Shown: piece after piece, positions 7,200 through 16,200 of the stretch
Numbering within the stretch: the stretch's first letter is position 1
Layout: each line of letters opens with the position of its first letter
Source: CAZRDB01 sp964598695
Lineage (GTDB): Bacteria; Armatimonadota; Zipacnadia; UBA1398
NCBI GenBank assembly: GCA_964598695.1
Contig: CAZRDB010000042.1
Span: 1 to 30,118, forward strand
Reading direction: 5' to 3'
Length of the DNA stretch: 30,118 nt
Notes under the pieces: generated by a model
The model's database searches: none
Told to the model about the DNA's origin: nothing
Seen by the model: only the letters and a program-made list of their open reading frames with translations
Made by a program: the position numbers and the translations under genes

Positions 7200-7994
7200 C
7201 TACGGCGTGACACCTCCGCCGGACGCCGCCCGGTGGCGCTCCCAGATCAGCCGGATGCCCTCGAGCGTCAGCTCCGGGGCGATGTGGTCGACCTCGGCGC
7301 ACGCCGGAGCGAGCAGCTTGGCGATCCCGCCCGTCGCGAGCGTCGTGACCGGACAACCCAGCTCGGCGCGGAAGCGCCGGATCAGCGCATCGGCCAAGCC
7401 CGCCATCCCGTAGACGAGGCCGCTGCGGAGCGACTCGGCGGTCGTCGCGCCGATCGCCCGCTCGGGCTCGGCGATATCGACCATGGGAAGCTGGGCGGTT
7501 CGGGAGTACAGGGCCTGGAGGCTGATCTCGACGCCTGGGGCGATCGCGCCGCCGGCGTAGGCGCCCTCGGCATTCACGACATCGACCGTGATCGCGGTGC
7601 CGAAGTCGGCGACGATCACGGGGTAACCGTAGGCGTCGACTGCCGCGACGGCGTTCGCAAGGCGATCGGCGCCGACGCTGGTGGCCGGCGTGTAGGCGAC
7701 GGGGAGGCCCGCGTTCTCGGCCGAGATCGCGAGGATCTCGCCACCGAGGTACCGCTCGGCCATCTCGTGGTAGCGCCGCGTGAGGAGCGGGACGACGGAG
7801 CACAGCCCGATGGCCTCGATGTCCTGGCGGCTCTCGCCCTGGATCATCAGCATCCCGGCGAGCTTGAGGCCGAGCGTGTCGCTCGAGTCGCTCCGGTCGG
7901 TGGCGTAGCGGAAGGACGAGACGAGCGCGCCGTCGCGGTACAGCCCGGCGTAGGTGGAGGTGTTGCCGACATCGATCGCGAGCAGACCGCCCAC
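7200..7994 (-). CDS. coaX: Type III pantothenate kinase
   Basis: 264 aa, the usual CoaX length. The enzyme phosphorylates pantothenate with ATP, the first step of coenzyme A synthesis; type III kinases need a monovalent cation and resist feedback by CoA. Motifs: LLAIDVGNTST (phosphate-1, Asp8), SVGADRLANAVAA, VADFGTAITVDVV (phosphate-2 and catalytic Asp) and GGAIAPGVEISLQAL. The GTG start shares its first base with the stop of the upstream anti-sigma kinase gene, whose end GAGGAG supplies the ribosome site, so expression should be coupled. Confidence 0.95.
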   Translation of the reverse strand: MGGLLAIDVGNTSTYAGLYRDGALVSSFRYATDRSDSSDTLGLKLAGMLMIQGESRQDIEAIGLCSVVPLLTRRYHEMAERYLGGEILAISAENAGLPVAYTPATSVGADRLANAVAAVDAYGYPVIVADFGTAITVDVVNAEGAYAGGAIAPGVEISLQALYSRTAQLPMVDIAEPERAIGATTAESLRSGLVYGMAGLADALIRRFRAELGCPVTTLATGGIAKLLAPACAEVDHIAPELTLEGIRLIWERHRAASGGGVTP

Positions 7995-8380
7995 TACTCC
8001 TCGCCCTCCGTCGCCTTGCGCATGATGAGCACCGCCTCGCCGCGCGCGCGCGAGAGATGCAGCTCGTCGACCAGCCCGCGCATGAGCGCGATCCCGCGGC
8101 CTCGGTCGGCCAGGGGCCGGAAGGGCGCGGGGGTGGCGCTGAGGCCGGGGCCCTCATCGAGCACCCGGACGACCACGCGCTCGCCCTCGTCGCGGAAGAC
8201 CACGGTCACGGTCAGGTGCGCGTTGCCGCGGTTGCCGTGCTCGATCGCGTTCATGACCGCCTCGTGCGTGGCGAGCGTGAGCGCGTCGGCCTCGCGGCGC
8301 GACAGCCCCGCCCCGAGCGCCTGCTCGAGGATCGCCTCTCGCACCCTGCCCACCTCGTTGGGGTCACTCGCGATCCGCAT
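7994..8380 (-). CDS. RsbW/SpoIIAB-like anti-sigma factor kinase
   Basis: 128 aa, almost entirely one GHKL ATPase domain of the HATPase_c_2 type. Motifs: N-box THEAVMNAIEHGN (Glu40, Asn44, His48), G1 box VLDEGPGL, and G2 box DRGRGIALMRGLVDEL. Such proteins bind a sigma factor or phosphorylate an STAS-domain antagonist in partner-switching systems. No STAS protein, PP2C phosphatase or sigma factor lies in the window, so partners must be elsewhere. The ATG lies within the 3' end of the CPBP gene (17-base overlap) and the gene ends one base into coaX. Confidence 0.85.
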   Translation of the reverse strand: MRIASDPNEVGRVREAILEQALGAGLSRREADALTLATHEAVMNAIEHGNRGNAHLTVTVVFRDEGERVVVRVLDEGPGLSATPAPFRPLADRGRGIALMRGLVDELHLSRARGEAVLIMRKATEGEE

Positions 8381-9182
8381 CGCCCGGTTCCGTTCCCGCG
8401 GTCGCCAGCAGCCACAGCCCGACCGCCGCCACTCCCAAGCCAAGGCCCATCGCGCACCACACATCGGCCTCCGCCATCGCCGGCGGCTCGGTCGCTCCGC
8501 CGGCCGGCGCCACCCAGGCCGCGAGGGCCAGGGCCGCCGCGTTGTTCACCCCGTGGAGCACGATCGCCGGCCAGAGGGAAGCCGTCCGCACGACGGCATA
8601 GCCGAGGACCACTCCGAGCAGCGCTCGCGGCGGGACCGCGACAAGGTCGAGGTGGGCCACGGCGAAGAGTATAGCACTTAGCACGACCGCCCAAGCCTTG
8701 CCAAGCGAATCCGCGATCCGAGGCAGCACGCAGCCCCGGAAGAGGAGTTCCTCACACACGGCGGGCACGAGCGCCAGCGCGACGACGGCTGCGAGCGGCT
8801 GTTGCAGGGACTCGGCGAGGAACCGGGTCGTGAGCCCGTTCGACCCGATCCGCCAACCGCCGAGGAGAGGCTCGCACGCGACGTACAGCAGGTAGGAGAC
8901 GGAGGGCATCCCGAGGCCGGTGAGGAGCGTTCCGAGCCACGCGCCTCCGCTGGGGCGGGCGAGAGGCAGGCGCGGAGCACCGGCCCGCCCGATGGCCAGG
9001 ACGGCCGGCAGGCCCACACAGAGGATCGAGCCTGCGGCTGCGGCGCCCAGCCGGCCGAGCGGGGCGAGGAGCGGTCCGGCGCACCGCAAGGCGAGTGCCG
9101 CGACGGCCGTCAGCCCCAGTGCGGAGACAGGCCCGGGCGCACGGACGGGGCGCTGCGGGTGGACGACGGGGTCGATGGCCAT
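8364..9182 (-). CDS. CPBP-family intramembrane metalloprotease
   Basis: 272 aa with about eight hydrophobic segments. The CPBP/Abi family (CAAX protease-like, Rce1 fold) cleaves within the membrane. The catalytic motifs are all present: CEELLFRG (Glu144, Glu145, Arg149), FAVAHLDL (His177) and VLHGVNN (His210, Asn214). ATG chosen at MAIDPVV, before the first hydrophobic stretch; the frame is open far upstream but that part is a shadow of the isomerase gene. It appears to be the first gene of a run with the anti-sigma kinase, coaX, DUF3084 and YqgF-like genes. Substrate unknown; release of a regulator or bacteriocin-type protection are known roles for the family. Confidence 0.85.
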   Translation of the reverse strand: MAIDPVVHPQRPVRAPGPVSALGLTAVAALALRCAGPLLAPLGRLGAAAAGSILCVGLPAVLAIGRAGAPRLPLARPSGGAWLGTLLTGLGMPSVSYLLYVACEPLLGGWRIGSNGLTTRFLAESLQQPLAAVVALALVPAVCEELLFRGCVLPRIADSLGKAWAVVLSAILFAVAHLDLVAVPPRALLGVVLGYAVVRTASLWPAIVLHGVNNAAALALAAWVAPAGGATEPPAMAEADVWCAMGLGLGVAAVGLWLLATAGTEPGDADRE

Positions 9183-9250
9183 GGCGCAGGGTTCGGGAAG
9201 GGGAGGCGGACGGCCTGCCGCGGGTCGCCACGGCCACTGGCAGCCGGTGA

Positions 9251-9280
9251 AGAGCCCGCCCCGGCGCCGGGGCGGGCTCT
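9251..9280. terminator. Perfect 15-bp palindrome after the rhamnose isomerase gene
   Basis: agagcccgccccggc (9251-9265) is directly followed by its exact reverse complement (9266-9280). It lies 26 bases after the isomerase stop in the direction of transcription, between it and the CPBP gene. There is no clear U tract (TCTTCACC follows on the minus strand). Confidence 0.7.
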
Positions 9281-9306
9281 CTGGTGATCGGGGTTCGCGC
9301 GACGGC

Positions 9307-10521
9307 CTAGCCGAGGCCGCCGCTGGCGGTGTTGCCCGCGCGCTCGGCCGCGAGCTTCTCGAGGTGGCCGGACTTGCGGAAGGCCTGGAGGGGCTCGCAG
9401 GGGACGCCCATCTTCTCCCGCGCAGCGTACAGCAGCGGGCGCACGTCGAGGTTGAAGGCATCGACGAGGCACTGCTCGGCGCCGACGATGTCGCCCGCGT
9501 CCTGCGCGGCACGGAGCGTCTTGCGATCGACGCACAGGGCCTTGGCCCACATCCGCTGGATCTGCTCGACGGTCTGGAGCATGGCCTCGATCTTCGACTT
9601 CTCGTTGTGGCTCTGGTCGACGGTGTAGATGACGTCGGCCGCGACGGACGGGTCGTCCTCGGCCGCGACCAGCTCGCAGAAGATGAGGAACAGCTCGTAG
9701 GGGTTGATCGAGCCGCTGGTGAGGTCGTCATCGGAGTACTTCGAGTCGTTGAAGTGGAAGCCGCCCAGCATCTTCTCGGCGAGCAGGAAGGCAACGATGT
9801 GCTCGACGTTCGCGCCCTGGAGATGGTGGCCGAGGTCGCAGAGGACCTTGGCGCGGTCGCCGCAGCGGCGGGCGAAGGTCGCGGACATGCCCCAGTCGGC
9901 GAGGTCGGTGTGGTAGAAGGTCGGCTCGAAGGGCTTGTACTCGATCATCATGCGCATGTCGGCGGGCATCGCGGCGTAGACCCGCTGGAGGCACTCGGTG
10001 AAGCGGTCCATGCGGCGGCGGAAGTCGTCCTGGCCCGGGTAGTAGGTGCCGTCGGCGAACCACAGCGAGAGGACCTTGCTGCCGACCTTGCCCGCGATCT
10101 CGATCGAGTCGAGGCAGTGCCGGACGGCGGCTTCGCGCACCTTCGCGTCGGGGTTGCCGAAGCTACCGAGCTTGTAGCACTGGTCCTGGAAGAGGTTCGG
10201 GTTGGTGCCGCCGATGCGGACGCCGTTCTCCTCGAGGCAGGCGACGACCTCACCGAGGTCGCAGCCGACGAAGTCCCAGAGGACGTGCATCGCGACCAGC
10301 GGGGTCACGCCGGTGTACTTGTGGACGGTGCCGGCGTCCTGGATCTTCTCGAAGATGCTCGACGCGGCCCAGGGCTGGCGGAACTTCCCGAAGCGCGTAC
10401 CGGAGTCGGCGTAGCCCCACGACGGGGTCTCGATGCACTGCTGGGTGAGGCGCTCGACGATGCGATCGACGCAGAGCCCCTTCTCCGCGAGTTCCTCGAA
10501 TAGCGGTTTGCACTGTGCCAA
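9307..10521 (-). CDS. rhaI: L-rhamnose isomerase, Pseudomonas type (xylose isomerase-like TIM barrel)
   Basis: 404 aa. It interconverts L-rhamnose and L-rhamnulose (family members also act on D-allose and related sugars) with two divalent metal ions. Motifs: N-terminal RIVERLTQQCIETPSWGYADSGTRFGKF, VAMHVLWDF, LSLWFADGTYYPGQDDFRRR, the metal-ligand strand MIEYKPFEPTFYHTD, LCDLGHHLQGAN, FHFNDSKYSDDDL. Both length and these motifs match the P. stutzeri enzyme (about 430 aa), not E. coli RhaA. The TTG start at 10521 has GAGGAG 9 bases upstream and gives MAQCKPLFEELAEKG; an ATG 51 bases further up has a weaker site. Flanked by hairpins on both sides, it is probably transcribed alone. No other rhamnose gene is in the window. 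Confidence 0.85.
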   Translation of the reverse strand: MAQCKPLFEELAEKGLCVDRIVERLTQQCIETPSWGYADSGTRFGKFRQPWAASSIFEKIQDAGTVHKYTGVTPLVAMHVLWDFVGCDLGEVVACLEENGVRIGGTNPNLFQDQCYKLGSFGNPDAKVREAAVRHCLDSIEIAGKVGSKVLSLWFADGTYYPGQDDFRRRMDRFTECLQRVYAAMPADMRMMIEYKPFEPTFYHTDLADWGMSATFARRCGDRAKVLCDLGHHLQGANVEHIVAFLLAEKMLGGFHFNDSKYSDDDLTSGSINPYELFLIFCELVAAEDDPSVAADVIYTVDQSHNEKSKIEAMLQTVEQIQRMWAKALCVDRKTLRAAQDAGDIVGAEQCLVDAFNLDVRPLLYAAREKMGVPCEPLQAFRKSGHLEKLAAERAGNTASGGLG

Positions 10522-10682
10522 CGGTGCTGGCTCCTCTCGCTGTCCCACGCGGGGCCCCAATCGCTCGGGCATGGTTTCGCTGTCGCGCGCAAGGTTCCTC
10601 GTTCGGGGTGTCCACGTACCGGCTCAGGCTCGGTGCGCGGGGAGTAGAGGTGCTGCACCCCGACCCCCTGCCCGACAGCACA

Positions 10683-10711
10683 ACGGGCCCGGGAGATCCT
10701 CCCGAGCCCGT
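10683..10711. terminator. Hairpin after the unrecognised secreted protein gene
   Basis: acgggcccgggag (10683-10695), loop atc, ctcccgagcccgt (10699-10711): 13 pairs with one G-T. On the minus strand it lies 34 bases after the stop at 10746 and is followed by TGTGCTG. Confidence 0.7.
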
Positions 10712-10745
10712 GCGGTTCCTCTGGCGCAATCCGGCCCGCGGGGGG

Positions 10746-11609
10746 CTAGTTCCGCCCCGCCTGCTTGTCGGTGTCGCGGTACTGCGGCGCGACGCGGCCC
10801 GTGTAGCGCTTCCACTTCGGGTTGAGCCAGCTCTGTGTCGTGGCGTCGAAGCGGGCGGGGTCGCCGCCCGACTCCCACTGGCAGTTGCGCATCGGGATCT
10901 GCTTGGTCTCGGCGACGACCAGCTCGTTGAGGTTGATCGGGTCGGTCGAGTCGCTGGTCAGCACCTGAGGGCGGGTGAAGGTGAGGATGACATCCGGCAT
11001 CTTCCACTCCTTCTTGGCGCCCTGGAGCGTGTACTCCCCGACCTTCTCCACCGTGACGACCCGGTTGATCGCGGTGCGGTGGACGAACCAGCGCAGGTCC
11101 TCCTCGCCCGTGTTGTAGGTGTAGTCGTCGGGCGTCTCGTTGTCGAGGTACCGCACGCCCCAGTTCGATTCTGTGCCCTCGAAGTGAGCCCGGTCGCTGC
11201 GGAGCGCGAAGTACTCCGCCGGCGTGATGACCCCGGCGAGGTGGACGTAGCCGAGCTTGTCGAGCTTCAGGATCGCGGGGGAGACGACATCGCCCACGAC
11301 ATCCTGGTTCTCCTGCAGATCGGTCCGCACGCGCCGCACCGCGGGCTCGGCGGTCGGGCCCGCGGGGGCCGCGCCGGCGGCGCCGCCGGCAGCCGGGGCG
11401 CCTCCGCCCATCAGCGGCATGGCCGTCGGCCCCGCGCCTCCGGTCCCGGGTCCGCCACTGGGGGCGGGGCTCCCGGCGCCCGATGGGTCGGGGATGGCGC
11501 TGATGGCCTGGCCCCGCGCGATGTCGCCTCCGCTCGTGGCTCCCAGCGCATACGCGACGAGCCCGGCGACGGCCAGGCACATGGCTCCGATCACAGCGAT
11601 CCGTTGCAT
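10746..11609 (-). CDS. Secreted or membrane-anchored protein of unknown function
   Basis: 287 aa. Residues 3-24 (RIAVIGAMCLAVAGLVAYAL) are a signal peptide or anchor helix. Residues about 38-80 are a Gly/Pro/Ala-rich linker, and residues 85-287 form a soluble, strand-rich domain. I do not recognise a family. Visible features: VVSPAILKLDKLGYVHLAGVITPAEYF, a Trp-rich FEGTESNWGVRYLDNETPDDYTYNTGEEDLRW stretch interrupted by acidic turns, and a single Cys in MRNCQWESGG. Start ATG preceded by GGGGAG. It has a well-formed sigma70-like promoter and its own terminator, so it is a single-gene unit. An envelope role is inferred only from the signal sequence. Confidence 0.7.
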   Translation of the reverse strand: MQRIAVIGAMCLAVAGLVAYALGATSGGDIARGQAISAIPDPSGAGSPAPSGGPGTGGAGPTAMPLMGGGAPAAGGAAGAAPAGPTAEPAVRRVRTDLQENQDVVGDVVSPAILKLDKLGYVHLAGVITPAEYFALRSDRAHFEGTESNWGVRYLDNETPDDYTYNTGEEDLRWFVHRTAINRVVTVEKVGEYTLQGAKKEWKMPDVILTFTRPQVLTSDSTDPINLNELVVAETKQIPMRNCQWESGGDPARFDATTQSWLNPKWKRYTGRVAPQYRDTDKQAGRN

Positions 11610-11655
11610 CCTGATTCGGCTCCCCTTCCCGAGCAAGCCGGGACCGGCTGGGCAC

Positions 11656-11684
11656 AACCTAGCGCCCCACCGGGGATCTGTCAA
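11656..11684 (-). promoter_or_regulatory. Sigma70-like promoter of the unrecognised secreted protein gene
   Basis: Minus strand: perfect -35 TTGACA (11684-11679), 17-base spacer, -10 TAGGTT (11661-11656). The predicted start is about 40 bases before the ATG at 11609. The -35 lies in an inverted repeat gtcaa-t-ttgac (11680-11690). A plus-strand TTGACC at 11686-11691 could serve nhaA, but no clear -10 follows. Confidence 0.65.
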
Positions 11685-11897
11685 TTTGACCCGCCTTGCG
11701 CGGACGTACATGGGATAACCCACTGTGTCTGTAGATTGGTCAGCGATTCCGGATTCCCTGCTTCCGATTCCCTGAGAGGGCCTCTGCTCCCGCCGTGCCG
11801 CTCCCGTCGGGGAGGATCCGTGAGGGGCAATGGGGGAATCATGGGGGAGGCCGAGCCACCGACGCGACGCCTCGGCCGACAAGAGGAGGCTCGACCG

Positions 11898-13235
11898 ATG
11901 CACCGGGAGACGGGACGGCTCCGACTGAAGCCAGAGCCGCTGGACAAGGCCCTCGGCCCGTTCCAGCAGTTCGTCGAGATGGAGGCCTCGGCGGGCCTGG
12001 TGCTCCTCGCGAGCACCGCCGTCGCGATCGGCTGGGCCAACTCGCCCTGGCGCGAGGCGTACCACGCGCTGTGGGAGACCCACTTGACCGTCTCGCTCGG
12101 CGACGGCGGCGGCATCGGGATCTCGGAGTCCTTGCGCGAGTGGATCAACCATGCCCTGATGGCCGTCTTCTTCTTCGTGGTCGGCCTCGAGATCAAGCGC
12201 GAGGTGCTGGTCGGCGAGCTGTCGAGCCCACGCAACGCCGCTCTCCCCGTGGCCGCCGCACTGGGCGGCATGGCCGTGCCCGCCCTGGTCTTCCTCGCGG
12301 TGAACTGGGGAGGCGACACGCGCGGCTGGAGTATCCCAATGGCGACCGACATCGCTTTCGCGGTCGGCGTGCTGGCCCTCGTCGGCCGGCGCGTTCCCCT
12401 TGCCGCGAAGGTCTTCCTCACCGCGTTCGCGATCGCCGACGACATCGGCGCCACCCTGGTGATCGCCCTCTTCTACACCGAGGAGCTGTCCGGCGTCGCG
12501 CTCTCCATCGCCGCGCTCTTCCTCGGCTTGATGGTCGTCGCCAACCGCGCGGGGGTCCGCAACACCGCCCTCTACGCCGTTCTCATGGCCGGGCTGTGGC
12601 TCTCGGTGGCCAAGTCGGGGGTCCACCCCACCGTCGCCGGAGTGCTGGCCGCGATGGCAGTGCCGGCGCGCACGCGCGTCAGCAGCCGAGATGTCTCACG
12701 CCCCATCCGGGCCCTGCTCGATCGCTTCGACCGCGTCCGCGCCTCGAGCGCCGGCGGGGTCCTCGTCAGCCCCGAGCAGCGCGCGATCATGGAGCAGGTC
12801 GAGCACATCAGCTTCCTCGGCCAGACCCCGCTCCAGCGGCTGGAGCACTTCCTCCATCCGTGGATGAGCTTCGGGATCATGCCCCTGTTCGCGCTCGCCA
12901 ACGCCGGGGTCTCATTCGGCGGCCCCGAGGCCGGCCCGTTGGTGGGGCCCGTCACCTGGGGCGTGGCGCTCGGTCTGCTGCTCGGCAAGCCGATCGGCAT
13001 CGCCACCTTCGCTTGGGTCGCGGTGCGCCTCCGGCTCGCCGCGCTGCCCGCCGGGATCGGCTGGCGCCACATCGTCGCCCTCGGCGCGCTCGGCGGCATC
13101 GGCTTCACGATGTCGCTCTTCGTTGCCGGGCTCTCCTATGGCGGCAGCCCGACCGAGGCGATGGCCAAGGTGGGCATCCTCGCCGGCTCGGCGCTCTCCG
13201 CCGCGGTGGGACTCGCCCTGCTGCGGCGCGCGTAA
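11898..13235 (+). CDS. nhaA: Na+/H+ antiporter NhaA
   Basis: 445 aa with about 12 membrane helices. NhaA exchanges internal Na+ for two external H+ and controls pH and salt tolerance. Signatures: MEASAGLVLLASTAVAIGWANSPW at the N-terminus, MAVFFFVVGLEIKREVLVGEL, IPMATDIAFAVGVLALVG, and FLTAFAIADDIGAT holding the adjacent Asp pair (181-182) that binds the cation. LGGIGFTMSLF is the usual last-helix motif. ATG chosen with AAGAGGAGG 8 bases before it; upstream in-frame codons lack family similarity. It is slightly longer than E. coli NhaA (388 aa) because of an N-terminal tail and an insert near residues 265-300. It is a single gene, convergent with the histidine kinase gene (13 bases between stops). 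Confidence 0.95.
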   Translation: MHRETGRLRLKPEPLDKALGPFQQFVEMEASAGLVLLASTAVAIGWANSPWREAYHALWETHLTVSLGDGGGIGISESLREWINHALMAVFFFVVGLEIKREVLVGELSSPRNAALPVAAALGGMAVPALVFLAVNWGGDTRGWSIPMATDIAFAVGVLALVGRRVPLAAKVFLTAFAIADDIGATLVIALFYTEELSGVALSIAALFLGLMVVANRAGVRNTALYAVLMAGLWLSVAKSGVHPTVAGVLAAMAVPARTRVSSRDVSRPIRALLDRFDRVRASSAGGVLVSPEQRAIMEQVEHISFLGQTPLQRLEHFLHPWMSFGIMPLFALANAGVSFGGPEAGPLVGPVTWGVALGLLLGKPIGIATFAWVAVRLRLAALPAGIGWRHIVALGALGGIGFTMSLFVAGLSYGGSPTEAMAKVGILAGSALSAAVGLALLRRA

Positions 13236-13248
13236 CGCCGGCCGAAGC

Positions 13249-16200
13249 CTATGCCGGGTCGCGCGGCGCCTCCGTGGCGCGCCGGAGCGCGGTCGCGAGC
13301 TGGTCCCTGGAGTACGGCTTCGCGAGCACCTCACGGATGCCGACGGCGCCGAGCGCCTCGGGCGTCACGAGCGGGCTGAAGCCCGTCGCCATCACGATCG
13401 GGACCGTCGCGTTGATCCTCCGGACCTCGGCGGCCAGGTCGAGACCGGTCATCCGCGGCATCGTCTGATCGGTAACGATCGCCACGAACGCGGTCGGGTC
13501 GCTTCGGAACCGCTCCAGCGCCTCGTGGCTGCTCGAGACCGCGGTCGGCTCGTACCCGAGCGAGCGCAGCCGCGTCTCGGCCGCGGAGAGGATCGCCTCC
13601 TCGTCGTCGATGACCAGAACGCGCCCGCTGCCCGTGGGCGGAGCCGTCCGGACCGGAGCCGGCGCCTCGGCCTCGAGCCGGGTCACGGGGAGGAAGACCC
13701 GGAAGGTCGAGCCAACGCCCGGCGTGCTCTCGACCATGATCGCCCCGCCGTGGCGGCCAATGATCCCGTGCGACGTCGCGAGGCCCATCCCGCTGCCTTC
13801 GCCGATCGGCTTGGTGGTGAAGAACGGCTCGAANNNNNNNNNNACGCGGAGCACGGCATAGGTCCCCGGCCCGGGCAAGCCACTCGCGAGCGCCTCCTCG
13901 TCCCCGATCTCGCGGGTCTCGAGGCCCAGTTCGAGCACGCCACCCTTGGGCCGCATCGCGTGCTCGGCGTTGGTGCAGAGGTTGAGCACGACTTGGTGGA
14001 GCTGCGTGGGGTCGGCCTGCACGGGGGGGACGTGTGGATCGAGCGCCTCTCGGATCTCCACCGTCGCGGGCAGCGTGGCCCGCGCGAAGCGCAGCACGTC
14101 GGCCACCAGCTTGTGCAGGTGGATCGGGCGGCGGTCCATGGGCGCCCGCCGGCTGAAGGCGAGGATCTGGCGGACCAGCTCGGTCGCGCGCGTGACGCCG
14201 GCGAGGGCGCTCCGCAGGTGAGGCGCCGTAGGCGAATCGTCGCCGAGGTCGTCGAGCGCGATCTCGACGAAGCCCCCGACCCCGGCGAGGATGTTGTTGA
14301 AGTCGTGCGCGACGCCGCCGGCCAAGACGCCGAGGCTCTCCAGGCGCTGGGTCTGGCGCAACTGCGCCTCCAGCCGTGCGCGCTCCTCCTCGGCCCGGAG
14401 CCGCTCCCGCACATCCAGCCCGACGCCGAGGAGGTAGAGGCGCCCGGCCGCCTCGACGCGCACCCCCGTCATGAGGAACGGGATGAGGCTGCCGTCCTTG
14501 GCCACGAGAGGCGCCTCGACGGAGTTCTGCCCGCGGGCCATGGCGACTTCGACCGCCTCGGCGACGGCTTCCTTCGCCTCGGGCACGTGCCAGTCCATGA
14601 TCGACCGATCCCGGATCTCGCCCGGGTCGAAGCCGAGGAGCGTCTCGTGGTTGCGGTTCCACCGCACGAGGCGCAGCTCGGGGTAGGAGTAGAGGTAGAA
14701 GATCCCGGGGAGGTTGTCGAGGAGCGTCTGCATGAGCAGACGCTCCTCAGCGAGGCTCTCCTCGGTGCGTTTGCGGTCGGTGATGTCGATCGTCGTGCCC
14801 CAGACCCGCAGGAGGCGGCCGTCCTCCACGATCCCGATCGCGTTGGTCCGGATCCAGCGCGCCTCCCCCGTCGGCCGTAGCTCCTGCGCCTCTCGGTCGA
14901 CGGTCCGGTAGCCGGCCTCGATGAACTCGCGCATGCGCGCGCGCCGGGGGCCCGTGTCGGTGCCCCCGGGGAGTTCGGGGTGGCGCTGGCCCACCAGCGA
15001 GGCCGGCGACGGGACGCCGTGCAAGTCGGCCATCGCCTGGTTGCACTCACCCAGGTACGACCGGTCGAGCAGCAGGTCCACCTGCTCCTCGACCGGGAGC
15101 GACGTGTCGATCGGCTCGGTCAGCTCCGTGCAGTAGATCGCCTCATGGCTCTGCGCGATGAAGGCGTGGTAGCTCTCCCGGCTCTTGCGCAGGGCCTCCT
15201 CGGCCTCGACGCGATCGGTGACGTCGTAGTTCACGCCGACGATCCGCTCCGCCCGGCCATCGGGACCGCGGATCACCTTCGCGAACGCCCGGACGTGACG
15301 CGTCGCACCGTCGGGCCGGACCACCCGGAACCTCCGGTTGAACTCCCGCTCTCCCGCTGCCGCGAGGTCGAGATCCAAGGCGGCCCCCGGCAGGTCGTCG
15401 GGATGCACCCGCTGCCGCCAGCCCTCCAGGTCGCCGCTGAACTGCTCGAGCGGCACCCCGTAGATCCGCGACATCCATTCGTCCCACGAGAGCCGTCCGG
15501 TGCGCAGGTCGAGGTCAAACACGCCGATGGCGGCCGCGTCGGCGGCGAGCGCGAGACGTTCGCGGTTCACGCGGAGCCGCTCCTCCGCTTCCCGGCGCTC
15601 GGTCACGTCGCGCGATGTGCCGACCATCGAGACGAACCGGCCCTCGTCATCGAGGACGGGCGCCCCGGCGGCCGAGTGCCAGTGCCACGAGCCGTCGGCG
15701 TGGCGGACGCGGTACTCCGGGCCGGGGAGCGCCTCCCGGGCCCCGATCATCGCGTTCAGGAAGCCGATGCAGTGTGGGAGATCGTCGGGGTGCACAAGCG
15801 GATGGAACCGCCTGCCGACGATCTCCTCCGGCGCGTAGCCCGTGACCCGCCGCCAGGAGGGCGAGGCGTAGGTGAACGTGCCGTCGGAGTCGAGGGTCCA
15901 GATCAGGTCGGACGTGTGATCGACCAGCAGGCGATACCGCGCCTCGCGGGCCTGCAGCTCCTCCTGCGTCCTCTTGCGCGTACCGATATCCGAGACGATG
16001 GCGAGGAAGCGCTGCTGCGGCGCCAGGTACAGCGCGGTCACCTCGACGTCGACGAGCGAACCGTCCGAGCGGGTATGGCGGCTCTCGAACCGGCCCCAGC
16101 CCTGCTCGGCCGTCTGCCGCAGCCGCCCGGCCGAGCCCTCCGGACCGTCGGCGCGGTCGAGATCGGCGACGTGCATTGTCAGGAGTTCGGCGCGGCTGTA

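Noticed and set aside
11686..11720. Plus-strand nhaA promoter starting at TTGACC
   Set aside because: No acceptable -10 at 16-18 bases; only the minus-strand promoter is convincing.
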